Shown piece after piece: positions 23,878 to 32,569 of a stretch of DNA of 64,000 nucleotides. The notes under the pieces were generated by a model. The model was not told the origin of the DNA, ran no database searches, and worked only from the letters and a program-made list of their open reading frames with translations. The stretch's first letter is position 1, and the number at the start of each line of letters is the position of its first letter. This stretch comes from Ruminococcus bovis (GTDB taxonomy: Bacteria; Bacillota; Clostridia; Oscillospirales; Acutalibacteraceae): contig NZ_CP039381.1 in NCBI RefSeq assembly GCF_005601135.1, forward strand, positions 186,001 to 250,000, written 5' to 3'. The translations under genes were made by a program, and so were the position numbers.

Positions 23878-25539
23878 TCACTTCCTTAATAATAATCCTG
23901 CTTCAAAGTCTTTCTTAGCTTGTTCTTTAACCTTATAATGTTGTTTCTTACCTGTAGCAGTATGTGGTAGTTCATCAACAAAGCGATAATATCTTGGACA
24001 TTTGTACTTTGATAGATTTGGGTGTTTATCACAATAATCAATCATTTCCTTGACTGTAATTGACTTATCCTCAGGGATAATATAAGCAACAAGCACTTCG
24101 CCTCTTGTTTTGTCAGGTACAGAAGTAACAATACTTTCCTGAACCTTAGGGTGCATATTTAGCACTTCTTCAATCTGTGGTGGATAAATATTTTCACCAC
24201 TACAGATAATCATATCATCCTTACGACCTGCAATAGTTACAAATTCTTTGTCATCCCAAGTAGCAAGGTCACCTGTATATAGATAGCCCTTATAGTACTT
24301 TTCTTTTGTAACTTTAGGGTTATCAAAGTAGCACATAGTTGACTTTGATGGTGACTTGATGATAACTTCACCAACCTCTTTACCGTCTTTAGCTACAAAA
24401 TCATTAGGTTCAGCTTTTTTGTCTTCATAAGCCTTAACAACTCTAACATCATCATCAGTACATGAACGACCTGCTGAACCTGACATTTCAGGTAAATCAT
24501 ATGGTCTAAGGAATGTATTCCAGAATGTTTCTGTTGTACCGTAACCGTTGAAAATATTTGGTGTTAAAGTTTCTTGGAAACGGATACACTGAGCCTTTTC
24601 AAGTGGTGAGCCCATTGTAACAATACCCTTGATTTTTGATAAATCTACAGGGTGCTTTTCTTGACGAGTTGCAAGAGAAGTTAGAACTGCCGGTACACCA
24701 ATAAGGAAAGTTACACCATACTTTTCAGCATAAGTTAGACAAACTCTAGGGTTATAATTACGCAAAATTACAACTGAACCACCGGCATAAAATGTTGGTG
24801 TAAGTCCACCTGAATGTAATCCACCTCTATGGAACCAAGGTGTCATATTCATAGTAACATCTGTTGGATTTAGTGGGAAATGCATAATAACATCATGAGC
24901 AGAAAGTACTTCGTTAATGTTATTTAGTGGTACACCCTTTGGCAGTGAAGTTGTACCGGAAGTAAACAGTCTTGTAACTTCATCATAAATATGAGGCTGA
25001 AAGTCAACTTCAGGGTCAGTATCAGGTGCATCCTTCATAAAGTCTTCAAAACGGATATGTCCCTTTGGTAAAGTTTCGCACTTATTATCATAGTCAACCA
25101 TTAGCACAATTTCAGGCTTTTCAACGCAAAGTGCCAATGCTTGTTTCATTTCGTGCATATACTCATAATCATAAATAAACACCTTAGGCTTATTGTGATT
25201 AATAAGCAATGAAGTTTCACCTGCTGCTAAGTTAAAGTTAGCAGGACAGTTAATAGCACCAATCTTCTGTGGTGCAATATATGAAAGTGCAAACTGTGGT
25301 GAATTTGGAAGTAGATAAAGTATAGTATCGTTCTTCTTCACACCACTTGCTTTTAGTGCATTTGCAAGACGGTTTGCATCTTTGTTAAGTTCTTCATAAG
25401 TCCAGGTTTGTTCCTTTTGAGGATCTACCATTGCAGTTTTGTAACCAAATCGGCGAACATTTCGCATAAAGCCATTTAGCCATGTAAATTCATGTTCAAA
25501 TGTGTCCTTAAACATTGTAATATCATAAGTATAACTCAT
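23878..25539 (-). CDS. Acyl-CoA synthetase / AMP-dependent ligase
   Basis: A 553-residue ANL-superfamily adenylating enzyme. The ATP loop is RLFTSGTTSLPKGVPL. GYGTTETFW is the A5 motif, YTGDLATWDDKEFVTIAGRKDD the A7/A8 hinge, and the C-terminal PHTATGKKQHYKVKEQ carries the catalytic Lys (A10). It activates a carboxylic acid to acyl-AMP and then a thioester, normally acyl-CoA. It lies between a ketoacyl synthase (52-base gap) and a thioesterase, so acyl activation for a small lipid or polyketide-like pathway is inferred. The chain length cannot be read off. Confidence 0.9.
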   Translation of the reverse strand: MSYTYDITMFKDTFEHEFTWLNGFMRNVRRFGYKTAMVDPQKEQTWTYEELNKDANRLANALKASGVKKNDTILYLLPNSPQFALSYIAPQKIGAINCPANFNLAAGETSLLINHNKPKVFIYDYEYMHEMKQALALCVEKPEIVLMVDYDNKCETLPKGHIRFEDFMKDAPDTDPEVDFQPHIYDEVTRLFTSGTTSLPKGVPLNNINEVLSAHDVIMHFPLNPTDVTMNMTPWFHRGGLHSGGLTPTFYAGGSVVILRNYNPRVCLTYAEKYGVTFLIGVPAVLTSLATRQEKHPVDLSKIKGIVTMGSPLEKAQCIRFQETLTPNIFNGYGTTETFWNTFLRPYDLPEMSGSAGRSCTDDDVRVVKAYEDKKAEPNDFVAKDGKEVGEVIIKSPSKSTMCYFDNPKVTKEKYYKGYLYTGDLATWDDKEFVTIAGRKDDMIICSGENIYPPQIEEVLNMHPKVQESIVTSVPDKTRGEVLVAYIIPEDKSITVKEMIDYCDKHPNLSKYKCPRYYRFVDELPHTATGKKQHYKVKEQAKKDFEAGLLLRK

Positions 25540-25591
25540 AAAATAACCTCTATCTTTTTATTATGGAACAAACCTTTAGGGCTAGTCCACT

Positions 25592-26815
25592 TTATTTATT
25601 ATATTTACCAACAATTACACTACTATTCTGACCACCAAAACCAAGAGAGTTGCTCATTGCAAAATCAATATCTTTCTTTAGTGGTTCATCCTTAACAAGG
25701 TTAAGGTCGATTTCTTCATCAACTTCATGTAGGTTAAGAGTATGAGGAATAACACCCTCAGTCACTGCCTTGATACAAGTGATACATTCAGTAATACCAC
25801 CTGCACCCATCATATGACCTGTTGCACCCTTTGTTGAAGAAACATAAGGCTTATAGTCACCGAATACTGAGTTAATTGCTATACCTTCAACAACATCACC
25901 TTTGTGTGTTGCAGTACCATGTGCGTTAATGTAACCGATTTGGTCAGAATTAATACCGGCTTCTTCTATAGCCAGTTTCATTGCTCTAATTGCACCGTCA
26001 CCTTCCGGATGAGGAGCAGTAATATGATAAGCGTCACTTGTGTTGCCACAGCCTTTTAGTTCGCAGATAATATTTGCACCACGAGCAAGAGCATGTTCTT
26101 CTGTTTCCAGCACAAGTGCACCACCACCTTCGCCAATTACGAAACCATCTCTGGTAACATCAAATGGACGAGAAGCAGTTTGTGGATTTTCGTTATTCTT
26201 AGAAAGTGCCTTTGCGTTAGCTAATGAGTAGATAACGATTGGACATAGTGCACTTTCTGCACCTACTGCTATCATTGTATCAGCCTTACCGGCTTGCATT
26301 AACATTGCAGCAGTATAAATTGAATCACCGCCTGATGAACAAGCAGTATTAATAGTAAATGATGGGCCTTGAATATTGTGCATAATAGCAATATGTGTAG
26401 CAGCAATATTACCTAGAATTTTTGGAATAAATCTAGGTCCTACCTTCTTATGAGCAGCACCTGTTAGTGCTTCCTGAGTATAAGCAGTTGTTGCAATACC
26501 GTTTAGAGCAGTACCCATAACAATACCTGTTCTTGTTGGGTCAATCTCTACTTCACTCATTTTTAGAGCTTCTTCTGCTGCAATATAAGCATACTGCATA
26601 AATGGGTCTGTTTGTCTTAGAATTTGCTTAGGAATATAATCTGATGGATTAAGATTCTTAATTTCTCCGGCAAACTGAACTGCTAGTTCTGATGGGTCAA
26701 AAGAAGTGATTTTGTCAATACCACTTTTGCCATCTAGCAGATTTTTCCAATATTCATCTACACCAATGCCTATTGGTGTAACTGCACCCATACCTGTAAT
26801 TACAATTTTCTTCAT
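25592..26815 (-). CDS. fabF: Beta-ketoacyl-ACP synthase II (FabF-like)
   Basis: A 407-residue condensing enzyme. The catalytic triad is visible: Cys in NTACSSGGDSIYTA, His in NAHGTATHKGD and His in TKGATGHMMGAGG. The start MKKIVITGMGAVTPIG and end NSLGFGGQNSSVIVGKY are standard for KAS II. It elongates acyl-ACP with malonyl-ACP. Unlike a housekeeping fabF, it is not in a fab cluster and has no ACP, FabD or FabG next to it; it heads an operon with a ligase and a thioesterase, divergent from a LysR regulator. Its leader contains two hairpins, one covering the ribosome-binding site. A specialised acyl or polyketide-like role is inferred. Confidence 0.9.
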   Translation of the reverse strand: MKKIVITGMGAVTPIGIGVDEYWKNLLDGKSGIDKITSFDPSELAVQFAGEIKNLNPSDYIPKQILRQTDPFMQYAYIAAEEALKMSEVEIDPTRTGIVMGTALNGIATTAYTQEALTGAAHKKVGPRFIPKILGNIAATHIAIMHNIQGPSFTINTACSSGGDSIYTAAMLMQAGKADTMIAVGAESALCPIVIYSLANAKALSKNNENPQTASRPFDVTRDGFVIGEGGGALVLETEEHALARGANIICELKGCGNTSDAYHITAPHPEGDGAIRAMKLAIEEAGINSDQIGYINAHGTATHKGDVVEGIAINSVFGDYKPYVSSTKGATGHMMGAGGITECITCIKAVTEGVIPHTLNLHEVDEEIDLNLVKDEPLKKDIDFAMSNSLGFGGQNSSVIVGKYNK

Positions 26816-26819
26816 TTTG

Positions 26820-26869
26820 TGAAAGTCCTTTCAATACGCGTATATATTTTAGTGTGCGTCCACACTAAA
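26820..26869 (-). promoter_or_regulatory. Structured leader of the fabF operon
   Basis: Two dyads precede fabF. TTTAGTGTG (26848-26856) pairs with CACACTAAA (26861-26869) around four bases. The 14-base palindrome at 26820-26833 (minus strand TGAAAGGACTTTCA) contains the likely ribosome-binding site AAAGGA. The outer dyad could be a protein operator or an RNA hairpin. Confidence 0.5.
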
Positions 26870-26983
26870 GCAAGAATAAATAAAACTATAAATGTTCTTT
26901 TAACTTACAATAAGAATTATATCAAAGTCAGAAAAATTTAGCAATAACATATATAATGCTAAATATCTATAATCAACATCAGT

Positions 26984-27002
26984 TTATGCATATATTGCAT
27001 AA
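26984..27002 (+). promoter_or_regulatory. LysR-type T-N11-A box
   Basis: TTATGCATATATTGCATAA is a perfect 7-5-7 inverted repeat with the T-N11-A spacing used by LysR regulators. It lies about 80 bases before the lysR start and 170 before divergent fabF, the normal position for an autoregulating LysR protein that also controls its neighbour. Confidence 0.65.
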
Positions 27003-27082
27003 ATAATAATTATATTTCTATTATAGAATTATAATATTCAATCTTAATGATATTCTTTAATAAACAATTGGTGGTGAACTTT

Positions 27083-27973
27083 ATGGATATAAATTTAATA
27101 AAATATTTTGTTTCTGTTGCACAGAATTTAAACTTCTCAGAAGCTGCAAGACAGAACTTTGTATCTCAAAGTACAGTTTCAAGAGGCATTAAAGAAATGG
27201 AAAAGGAACTTGGTGCATCACTCTTTTCACGAACAAAGAGAAATGTTGTACTTACTCCTGAGGGAAAGGCACTTCTTCCCTATGCAATGGAAATTATCGA
27301 AAACCTTAATTCTGCTACATTTATAATAGATAAGTTACAGAAAGGTATTGACGGTAAACTTACTGTTGGTTATGACGAAACCAGTGGTCCATATATTAGT
27401 AAATACCTACAAGGGTTTGTTGCTAAATATCCGGACATAACAGTTGACATTAAGAAAATACAAGTTAGTGAGGAAATCTTGGCACTTGACAACAACGAAT
27501 ATGACATTGTATTTATGCTTAGAGATATGATGCCTGATTCTCCTGACATTGACCATCTTGAGGCTTATGATGACACTCTTTCTGTTATTAGCAAAAAAGG
27601 ATTACTAGCCGGTGGTGGAATTGACTTTGACCAACTTCATCAACAAAATGTTGTTTTACTTTCTGAGGCCATCAGTCCTATTCTTTATATGGAAATTTTG
27701 GACCTATTCAGAACATACAACATTATCCCTAACATTGTAAACCGATATGATGATGTTCGTTCAGTAGTTACTGCAGTATCTTCAGGTATCGGTATTTCTA
27801 TTTTGCCTACTTCGCTATGTAGAGCAATGTTCAACAGTCAATTTGAAATTCATAGAATTAAGGGTATTGACACTACAATTTCCTACATTATGACTTGGAA
27901 CAAAGCTATGCGTAATCCCGGTACTAAGTTGTTTCTTAAAGAGGCAAGTAAGGTTAATGTTGAGGATGTTTAA
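27083..27973 (+). CDS. LysR family transcriptional regulator
   Basis: A 296-residue LysR-type regulator. The N-terminal winged HTH (MDINLIKYFVSVAQNLNFSEAARQNFVSQSTVSRGIKEMEKELGASLF split across the first 48 residues) is followed by a linker helix and an effector domain of type-2 periplasmic-binding fold (GKLTVGYDETSGP; SVVTAVSSGIGISILP). ATG 27083 is chosen because a GGTGG-type site lies just upstream; an earlier ATG at 27047 has none. It is transcribed away from the fabF-ligase-thioesterase operon with a T-N11-A box between them, so it is the probable regulator of that operon. The ligand is unknown. Confidence 0.9.
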   Translation: MDINLIKYFVSVAQNLNFSEAARQNFVSQSTVSRGIKEMEKELGASLFSRTKRNVVLTPEGKALLPYAMEIIENLNSATFIIDKLQKGIDGKLTVGYDETSGPYISKYLQGFVAKYPDITVDIKKIQVSEEILALDNNEYDIVFMLRDMMPDSPDIDHLEAYDDTLSVISKKGLLAGGGIDFDQLHQQNVVLLSEAISPILYMEILDLFRTYNIIPNIVNRYDDVRSVVTAVSSGIGISILPTSLCRAMFNSQFEIHRIKGIDTTISYIMTWNKAMRNPGTKLFLKEASKVNVEDV

Positions 27974-28350
27974 GCATAATAACAATTGTGTTTGCCTATG
28001 ATTTATGATAACTTTTATCTTATCGTACACATTTTATCTAAAGAACACTATCTACCGTAACAATCCCTCTGTTTTGCATACGCAAAACATCTCCCTTTAC
28101 ACAAGGGAGACTGGCGAATATGTGCATATTTAATGTAACTACATAAGACAAAATAACAACAAATTTATGGCTTGTTTTCTTTGATGGTCACTTAATTGTT
28201 CGCCCGTTTAATAGTAAAAAGTTTTATATACCTTTGTCCTATTATGAAACTTATAATTAACTACACAGGGCAAAGCACCTATATAAAGGCTGATGTTTCT
28301 ACACCAATAACCCATAATCTTTATCTTATTTTAAATATTTATCATAGTAA
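27974..28350. repeat. Intergenic hairpin repeats between lysR and the ABC transporter
   Basis: No gene is supported. 28028-28115 is a copy of repeat B: ATTTTATCTA then CAATCCCTC, an inner hairpin GTTTTGC-ATAC-GCAAAAC (28071-28088), and CTCCCTT-TACAC-AAGGGAG. 28165-28207 is an inverted copy of the sequence starting repeat A at 62893. 28202-28297 resembles 50786-50886 (shared blocks TTTAATAGTAAAA, GTCCTAT, and CCTATATAAAGGCT at the end). Confidence 0.7.
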
Positions 28351-28390
28351 AAAAGCTCTGTACTAACTATTAAAGTTAGACAGAGCTTTT
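28351..28390 (-). terminator. Terminator of the TrpXYZ-like operon
   Basis: AAAAGCTCTGTACTAACT (28351-28368) pairs with AGTTAGACAGAGCTTTT (28374-28390) with one bulged base. Read on the minus strand it ends in TTTTTT just after the operon's last gene. Confidence 0.88.
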
Positions 28391-28414
28391 AGTTATTTAT
28401 TTAAAAATTGAAAG

Positions 28415-29209
28415 TTATGAGAACAGAATTCTATCGTTATCAAGGGCTTCTCTTTTCTTCATACTATACATTTGAAGAAGGTCATCCCTATTCATATTCT
28501 TTCTTTCGTTATATGGAATATCAAGAATAATCTCACCACTATCCATCATAATTGTACGATTACCTGTGGTAAGTGCTTGATTTAGATTATGGGTAATCAT
28601 CATTGTTGTAATATTATTTTCTGCAACAATTTGCTTAGTGATTTCCATAACTTTCTCAGCAGTTGCCGGATCTAAAGCAGCAGTATGTTCATCAAGTAAC
28701 AGAAGTTTCGGAACTGCAAGTGTACACATTAGAAGTGTTACAACTTGTCTTTGACCACCTGAAAGAAGTCCTACTTTATTCTTTAGTCTATCTTCAAGAC
28801 CCATATTGTATCTTGCAAGTTGTTCTTTAAAGAATTTTCTCATTTTGTCATTTACTGCTGACTGAAAAATTCTTCTTCTGCCTTTGCTATATGCAAGTGC
28901 CAAGTTCTCTTCAATAGTCATATCAGGTGCAGTACCTTTCATAGTATCCTGAAATACTCTGCCGATTACTCTTGCTCTCTTATGTTCTTTCTTATAAGTA
29001 ATATCTTCATTGTCAAGAATAATCTTGCCACTGTCACATAGAAAAGAACCACAAATAGCATTGAAAAGTGTACTTTTACCTGCACCGTTACTACCTACGA
29101 TTGTAACAAAGTCACCGTTATCCAAATGAAGTGAAAGGTTATTAAGAGCAGTATGTTCATTTACTGTACCCTTAGAAAAGACTTTAGTAACATTATTTAC
29201 ATCAAGCAT
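28415..29209 (-). CDS. ABC transporter ATP-binding protein (TrpZ-like)
   Basis: A 264-residue ABC ATPase with Walker A GSNGAGKST, signature LLSGGQRQV, Walker B LLLLDEHTAAL and the switch His in MMITHN. ATG 29209 is used rather than an in-frame codon 36 bases earlier because GGAGGTGG lies 5-6 bases before it; it then overlaps the permease stop by 8 bases. It resembles the ATPase of TrpXYZ-type amino-acid transporters (COG1101 relatives). It is the last gene of the T-box operon and would energise import of the ligand captured by the lipoprotein encoded upstream. Confidence 0.9.
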   Translation of the reverse strand: MLDVNNVTKVFSKGTVNEHTALNNLSLHLDNGDFVTIVGSNGAGKSTLFNAICGSFLCDSGKIILDNEDITYKKEHKRARVIGRVFQDTMKGTAPDMTIEENLALAYSKGRRRIFQSAVNDKMRKFFKEQLARYNMGLEDRLKNKVGLLSGGQRQVVTLLMCTLAVPKLLLLDEHTAALDPATAEKVMEITKQIVAENNITTMMITHNLNQALTTGNRTIMMDSGEIILDIPYNERKNMNRDDLLQMYSMKKREALDNDRILFS

Positions 29210-30125
29210 TTCTTCCACCTCCGTGTTTAATCTTAAATCTGGCAATATAATACTTAAATGCCGGAATAGAAAGTGCTACTGCAACAATAATAGCAGTGAT
29301 TAGTCTGATAACCTGAGCAGTAAAGATACCGGAATTAATTACCCAAGTAATGATAAATCTGTAAATAACTGAACCTACAATTGCTGAGATAAGACCAAGA
29401 GTAACGCCACGCTTACCCATAATAGCTTCACCGATAATAACTGATGCCAAACCAACAACAAGGATACCGTTACCGGAAGAAATATCTGCATAGCCTTGGT
29501 ACTGAGCAATAAAGCTACCACTAAGTGCAATTAGTCCGTTAGCTAACATTAGTGCAACAATCTTGCTAACATCTACATTAATAGAAGATGCTCTAACCAT
29601 ATCTTCATTATTACCTGTTGCTCTTAGGCATAGACCAAAGTGTGTTCTAAAGAACCAAATCATAGCCAGTACACAAACAACTACTGCAACAAATGAAAGA
29701 ATCATCTTTGCATTATGTCTGCCAAAAATATCAAGACCAATATTATCAAATAAATTATCAACTAATGTGAATACTCTTGAGTCCTTTGGAATATTTACAT
29801 TAGGTGAACCAAGTATCATAAGGTTAACACTATATAGTCCACACATTGAAATAATACCGGCTAAGATAGGGTGTATTCTCATCTTTGTCTGTAAAAATCC
29901 TGTTACAAAACCTGCACAACAACCGGCTAGGAAAGCAAGTAAAATGCCTAGCCAAGAGTGGTTCTCATTTGCAACAACAGCTGATACTGCTAAACCTAAG
30001 GTAAAGCTACCCTCTGTTGTAAGGTCAGGAACATTCATTATTCTAAAGGATATGTAAAGTCCAAGAGCCATAATTCCGTAAATGAAACCCAGCTCAAGTC
30101 CTCCTAAAATAACATTAAGGCTCAT
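29202..30125 (-). CDS. ABC transporter permease (TrpY-like)
   Basis: A 307-residue integral membrane permease with about nine hydrophobic helices (GFIYGIMALGLYISFRIMNVPDLTTEGS at the start; GLGLISAIVGSVI-like segments later). It belongs to the branched-chain/sugar-type permease superfamily, closest in pattern to TrpY-like permeases (COG4120). It is coupled to the ATPase by overlap, but is separated from the substrate-binding gene by 323 bases filled with repeat hairpins. A homodimer in the membrane is expected. Confidence 0.88.
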   Translation of the reverse strand: MSLNVILGGLELGFIYGIMALGLYISFRIMNVPDLTTEGSFTLGLAVSAVVANENHSWLGILLAFLAGCCAGFVTGFLQTKMRIHPILAGIISMCGLYSVNLMILGSPNVNIPKDSRVFTLVDNLFDNIGLDIFGRHNAKMILSFVAVVVCVLAMIWFFRTHFGLCLRATGNNEDMVRASSINVDVSKIVALMLANGLIALSGSFIAQYQGYADISSGNGILVVGLASVIIGEAIMGKRGVTLGLISAIVGSVIYRFIITWVINSGIFTAQVIRLITAIIVAVALSIPAFKYYIARFKIKHGGGRNA

Positions 30126-30448
30126 AAATAACCCCTTGTACTTCTAAATTTCTTTTATGTTTTTATTTTTAGTGCGAATATAAATTCGCACCTACATTGT
30201 TTTATCTATCGGATTAGTCTTAGATAAACTAAAGATTGTACCAAGACAATCCCTCCGATTACTTCGTAATCACCTCCCTTTACACAAGGGAGGCTTTGTT
30301 AGTTTGTACTTAATTTAAGTTTTACTAACAAAGGAAAGATTGTAATAGATTAATAGTCTGTTTTCTTACGGGCGAACAGTGTTCGCCCCTACATTCTAAA
30401 ACTATAAGTCTGTACTAAATTCTAAACTATAATTCTATACTAATTAAA
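30126..30448. repeat. Composite hairpin repeats inside the transporter operon
   Basis: Three repeats lie between the permease and the binding-protein gene. 30172-30191 is GTGCGAAT-ATAA-ATTCGCAC. 30191-30295 is repeat B, with inner hairpin GATTAC-TTC-GTAATC and CCTCCCTT-TACAC-AAGGGAGG. 30370-30388 is GGGCGAACAGTGTTCGCCC. The block 30191-30274 is about 94 percent identical to 62672-62755. The hairpins may attenuate transcription or stabilise the upstream part of the message. Confidence 0.8.
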
Positions 30449-31441
30449 TTAGTTCTTTGCGTCATTAACCTGCTTAACTGTATCTTTACCAAAGTCAATA
30501 CTATCTAGGTTAATGCCGATAGCTTTTGCGTCATCCTTATTAACTGTAATGTAGTCATAAGGTACAACGATTGATGGAATTTCTTCTACCTTTTTACCTT
30601 CAAAATACTTTGATGCAAGGTCAGCAGTTTTTTCACCAATACCAATATCATCAATAGCCTTTGTACCTAGGCAACCTGAATCAACCATTGTTGCTGAAGA
30701 ACCGTAAACTGCTACTTTGTTTTCTCTTGCAATTTCTGTAATTGTACTCATAGCACCCTGCATAACTGCATCATTAGGGATAAAGATTGCATCACACTTT
30801 TTACATAGGCTTTCAACTGTTGTAGCAATTTCGCTATCTTCTACAACTGCACCTTCTGTATATTTAATGTTCTTACTTTCTAGGTAAGTTTTTGCTTGTT
30901 CAACTGTGTTAACGGCTGAATCTGTCTTTGAAGAATATAGTAGACCGAAGTTCTTTGCTTTTGGTGTCATCTGTTTTGCAAGACCAAAGATTTCTTCTAC
31001 AGGAATTGCATTTGATGTACCTGTTGCATTCATATCAGGTTTATCCATATCCTTAATAACACCGGCTGCTACAGGAGCAGAAACTGCACAGAAGAATACA
31101 GGAATGTCTGATTCTTGGTTTACCATACTCTGAGTTGCAGGTGTTGCAACAGTAAATACTGCGTCATAATCACCGTTAGCTACTGACTGAGTAATTGTGT
31201 TTAGGTTTGTTTCATCACCATCGGCACACTGATAATCAACATCCTTGTCGCTAGAGATATAGCCCTTAGCCTTTAGACCTTTAATGATACCTGCACGCAT
31301 ATCATTAAAAGCACCGTTTTCTACTTGCTGAATAATAGCAACTTTCTTTGTTTTGCTTGATGAACTGTCACTACCGTTACAACCAACAAATAGTGTAGCC
31401 ATCATCACTACAGTTAAGATTACTGCAAAAATCTTTTTCAT
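30449..31441 (-). CDS. ABC transporter substrate-binding lipoprotein (TrpX-like)
   Basis: A 330-residue lipoprotein. The signal peptide ends in a lipobox (LFVGC, Cys about 21) followed by a Ser-rich linker. The mature part has the COG2984-type binding fold, with KKVAIIQQVENGAFNDMRAGI and VFTVATPATQSM in the first lobe and AIFIPNDAVMQGAMSTI and VAVYGSSATMVDSG in the second. Members next to T-boxes are predicted to bind tryptophan or tyrosine (TrpX). It lies 3 bases before the end of the dehydrogenase gene's downstream edge, so both are on one message. Tryptophan specificity is inferred from the T-box specifier. Confidence 0.87.
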   Translation of the reverse strand: MKKIFAVILTVVMMATLFVGCNGSDSSSSKTKKVAIIQQVENGAFNDMRAGIIKGLKAKGYISSDKDVDYQCADGDETNLNTITQSVANGDYDAVFTVATPATQSMVNQESDIPVFFCAVSAPVAAGVIKDMDKPDMNATGTSNAIPVEEIFGLAKQMTPKAKNFGLLYSSKTDSAVNTVEQAKTYLESKNIKYTEGAVVEDSEIATTVESLCKKCDAIFIPNDAVMQGAMSTITEIARENKVAVYGSSATMVDSGCLGTKAIDDIGIGEKTADLASKYFEGKKVEEIPSIVVPYDYITVNKDDAKAIGINLDSIDFGKDTVKQVNDAKN

Positions 31442-31444
31442 TGT

Positions 31445-32554
31445 TTAACCCTCCAATAAAGTTTTTGTTTTATTATAATTTGACAACTTGTCAAAAGCAT
31501 CCACTAGCATTTCTTCTGTTACCACATATGGGTTGTGGTCAGCATCAGGCATTTCTAGAGTTTTAGCTATTACTGCCGGTAAATCTTTTTCTTCAATTTC
31601 CACATCGGCAATAGAAGTCGGAAGTCCCACACTCTCATTGAAATCATACATTTTCTTAAACATATCGTACTGTTTATCTACTAACAGAAGAATCAGCACA
31701 CCAAAACCAACAACTTCACCATGAATATGATTTTCTTCAATATGTGGAAATGAAGTTAAGCCGTAGAAAATACCATGTGCAAGGCCGGTATTATAATCTA
31801 TAATATGTTCTGCTGTTAATAAAATTGATGCAATACCTGTTGTAATAGCAATTGAAAGTACAGTTTGTTCAAACTCATAAGAATTAACCTTATTCTTATT
31901 ATCTTCCAAAGCCTTCTTACCATACTTTAAAATTGGTTCAAGACACATTTGACTAATTACAACACCAAGTCTGTGATAATGAACTAAGGTATCTTCTCCT
32001 CTGGAAGAAACAGAACTTTCAAAATACTTTGCATATGTGTCACCCATACCTGCCCATAAATATTTTGATGGTGACTTACACAATAAATTTGTATTGATAA
32101 ATGCGTGTTTAGGTGGTTTTTCAAAGAAAAATGGTTGTTTGAAAACACCTTCCTTAGTATACATAATTGAAACACAAGTTACCGGTGAACAGTTACTTGC
32201 AATTGTTGGAAAAGTGAAAACCGGTTTATTTATCTTTACTGCAAGACACTTTGTAGTATCAAGTGCTTTACCACCACCAACTGCAAAAAGATAATCGGCT
32301 TTCTGTACACTTTCATTATTAGCAAGTTCATCTACATTTTCAAAACAAGACTCTCCACCATACCACACAAAATCAATGATACTTACTTTAGTATCTTTTG
32401 TGGCTGAGATTAATAATTCTTTTGCAGAATTAATTGCTTTGTGTCCACCAATAACGACTGCTTTGCTACCATATGGACTACAAATCTTTTCAATTTTTTC
32501 ATAAACATTATCTCCAACAGAATATGAAGGCAAGTTTATACTATAATTTTCCAT
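31445..32554 (-). CDS. GldA-like iron-containing dehydrogenase under T-box control
   Basis: A 369-residue member of the glycerol-dehydrogenase / hydroxycarboxylate-dehydrogenase branch of Fe-ADH proteins. LFAVGGGKALDTTKCLA is the NAD-binding loop; possible metal ligands are D in GMGDTYAKYFE and the His residues of TGLAHGIFYGL and HIHGEVVGFG. It is the first gene behind the T-box, directly followed by the binding lipoprotein. ATG 32554 has AGGTGA upstream; the longer TTG start lies at the terminator edge. Related enzymes (for example E. coli HcxA) reduce 2-oxoacids. A role in reducing an aromatic oxoacid such as indolepyruvate fits the operon but is inference. Confidence 0.75.
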   Translation of the reverse strand: MENYSINLPSYSVGDNVYEKIEKICSPYGSKAVVIGGHKAINSAKELLISATKDTKVSIIDFVWYGGESCFENVDELANNESVQKADYLFAVGGGKALDTTKCLAVKINKPVFTFPTIASNCSPVTCVSIMYTKEGVFKQPFFFEKPPKHAFINTNLLCKSPSKYLWAGMGDTYAKYFESSVSSRGEDTLVHYHRLGVVISQMCLEPILKYGKKALEDNKNKVNSYEFEQTVLSIAITTGIASILLTAEHIIDYNTGLAHGIFYGLTSFPHIEENHIHGEVVGFGVLILLLVDKQYDMFKKMYDFNESVGLPTSIADVEIEEKDLPAVIAKTLEMPDADHNPYVVTEEMLVDAFDKLSNYNKTKTLLEG

Positions 32555-32569
32555 AATATCACCTAACAA

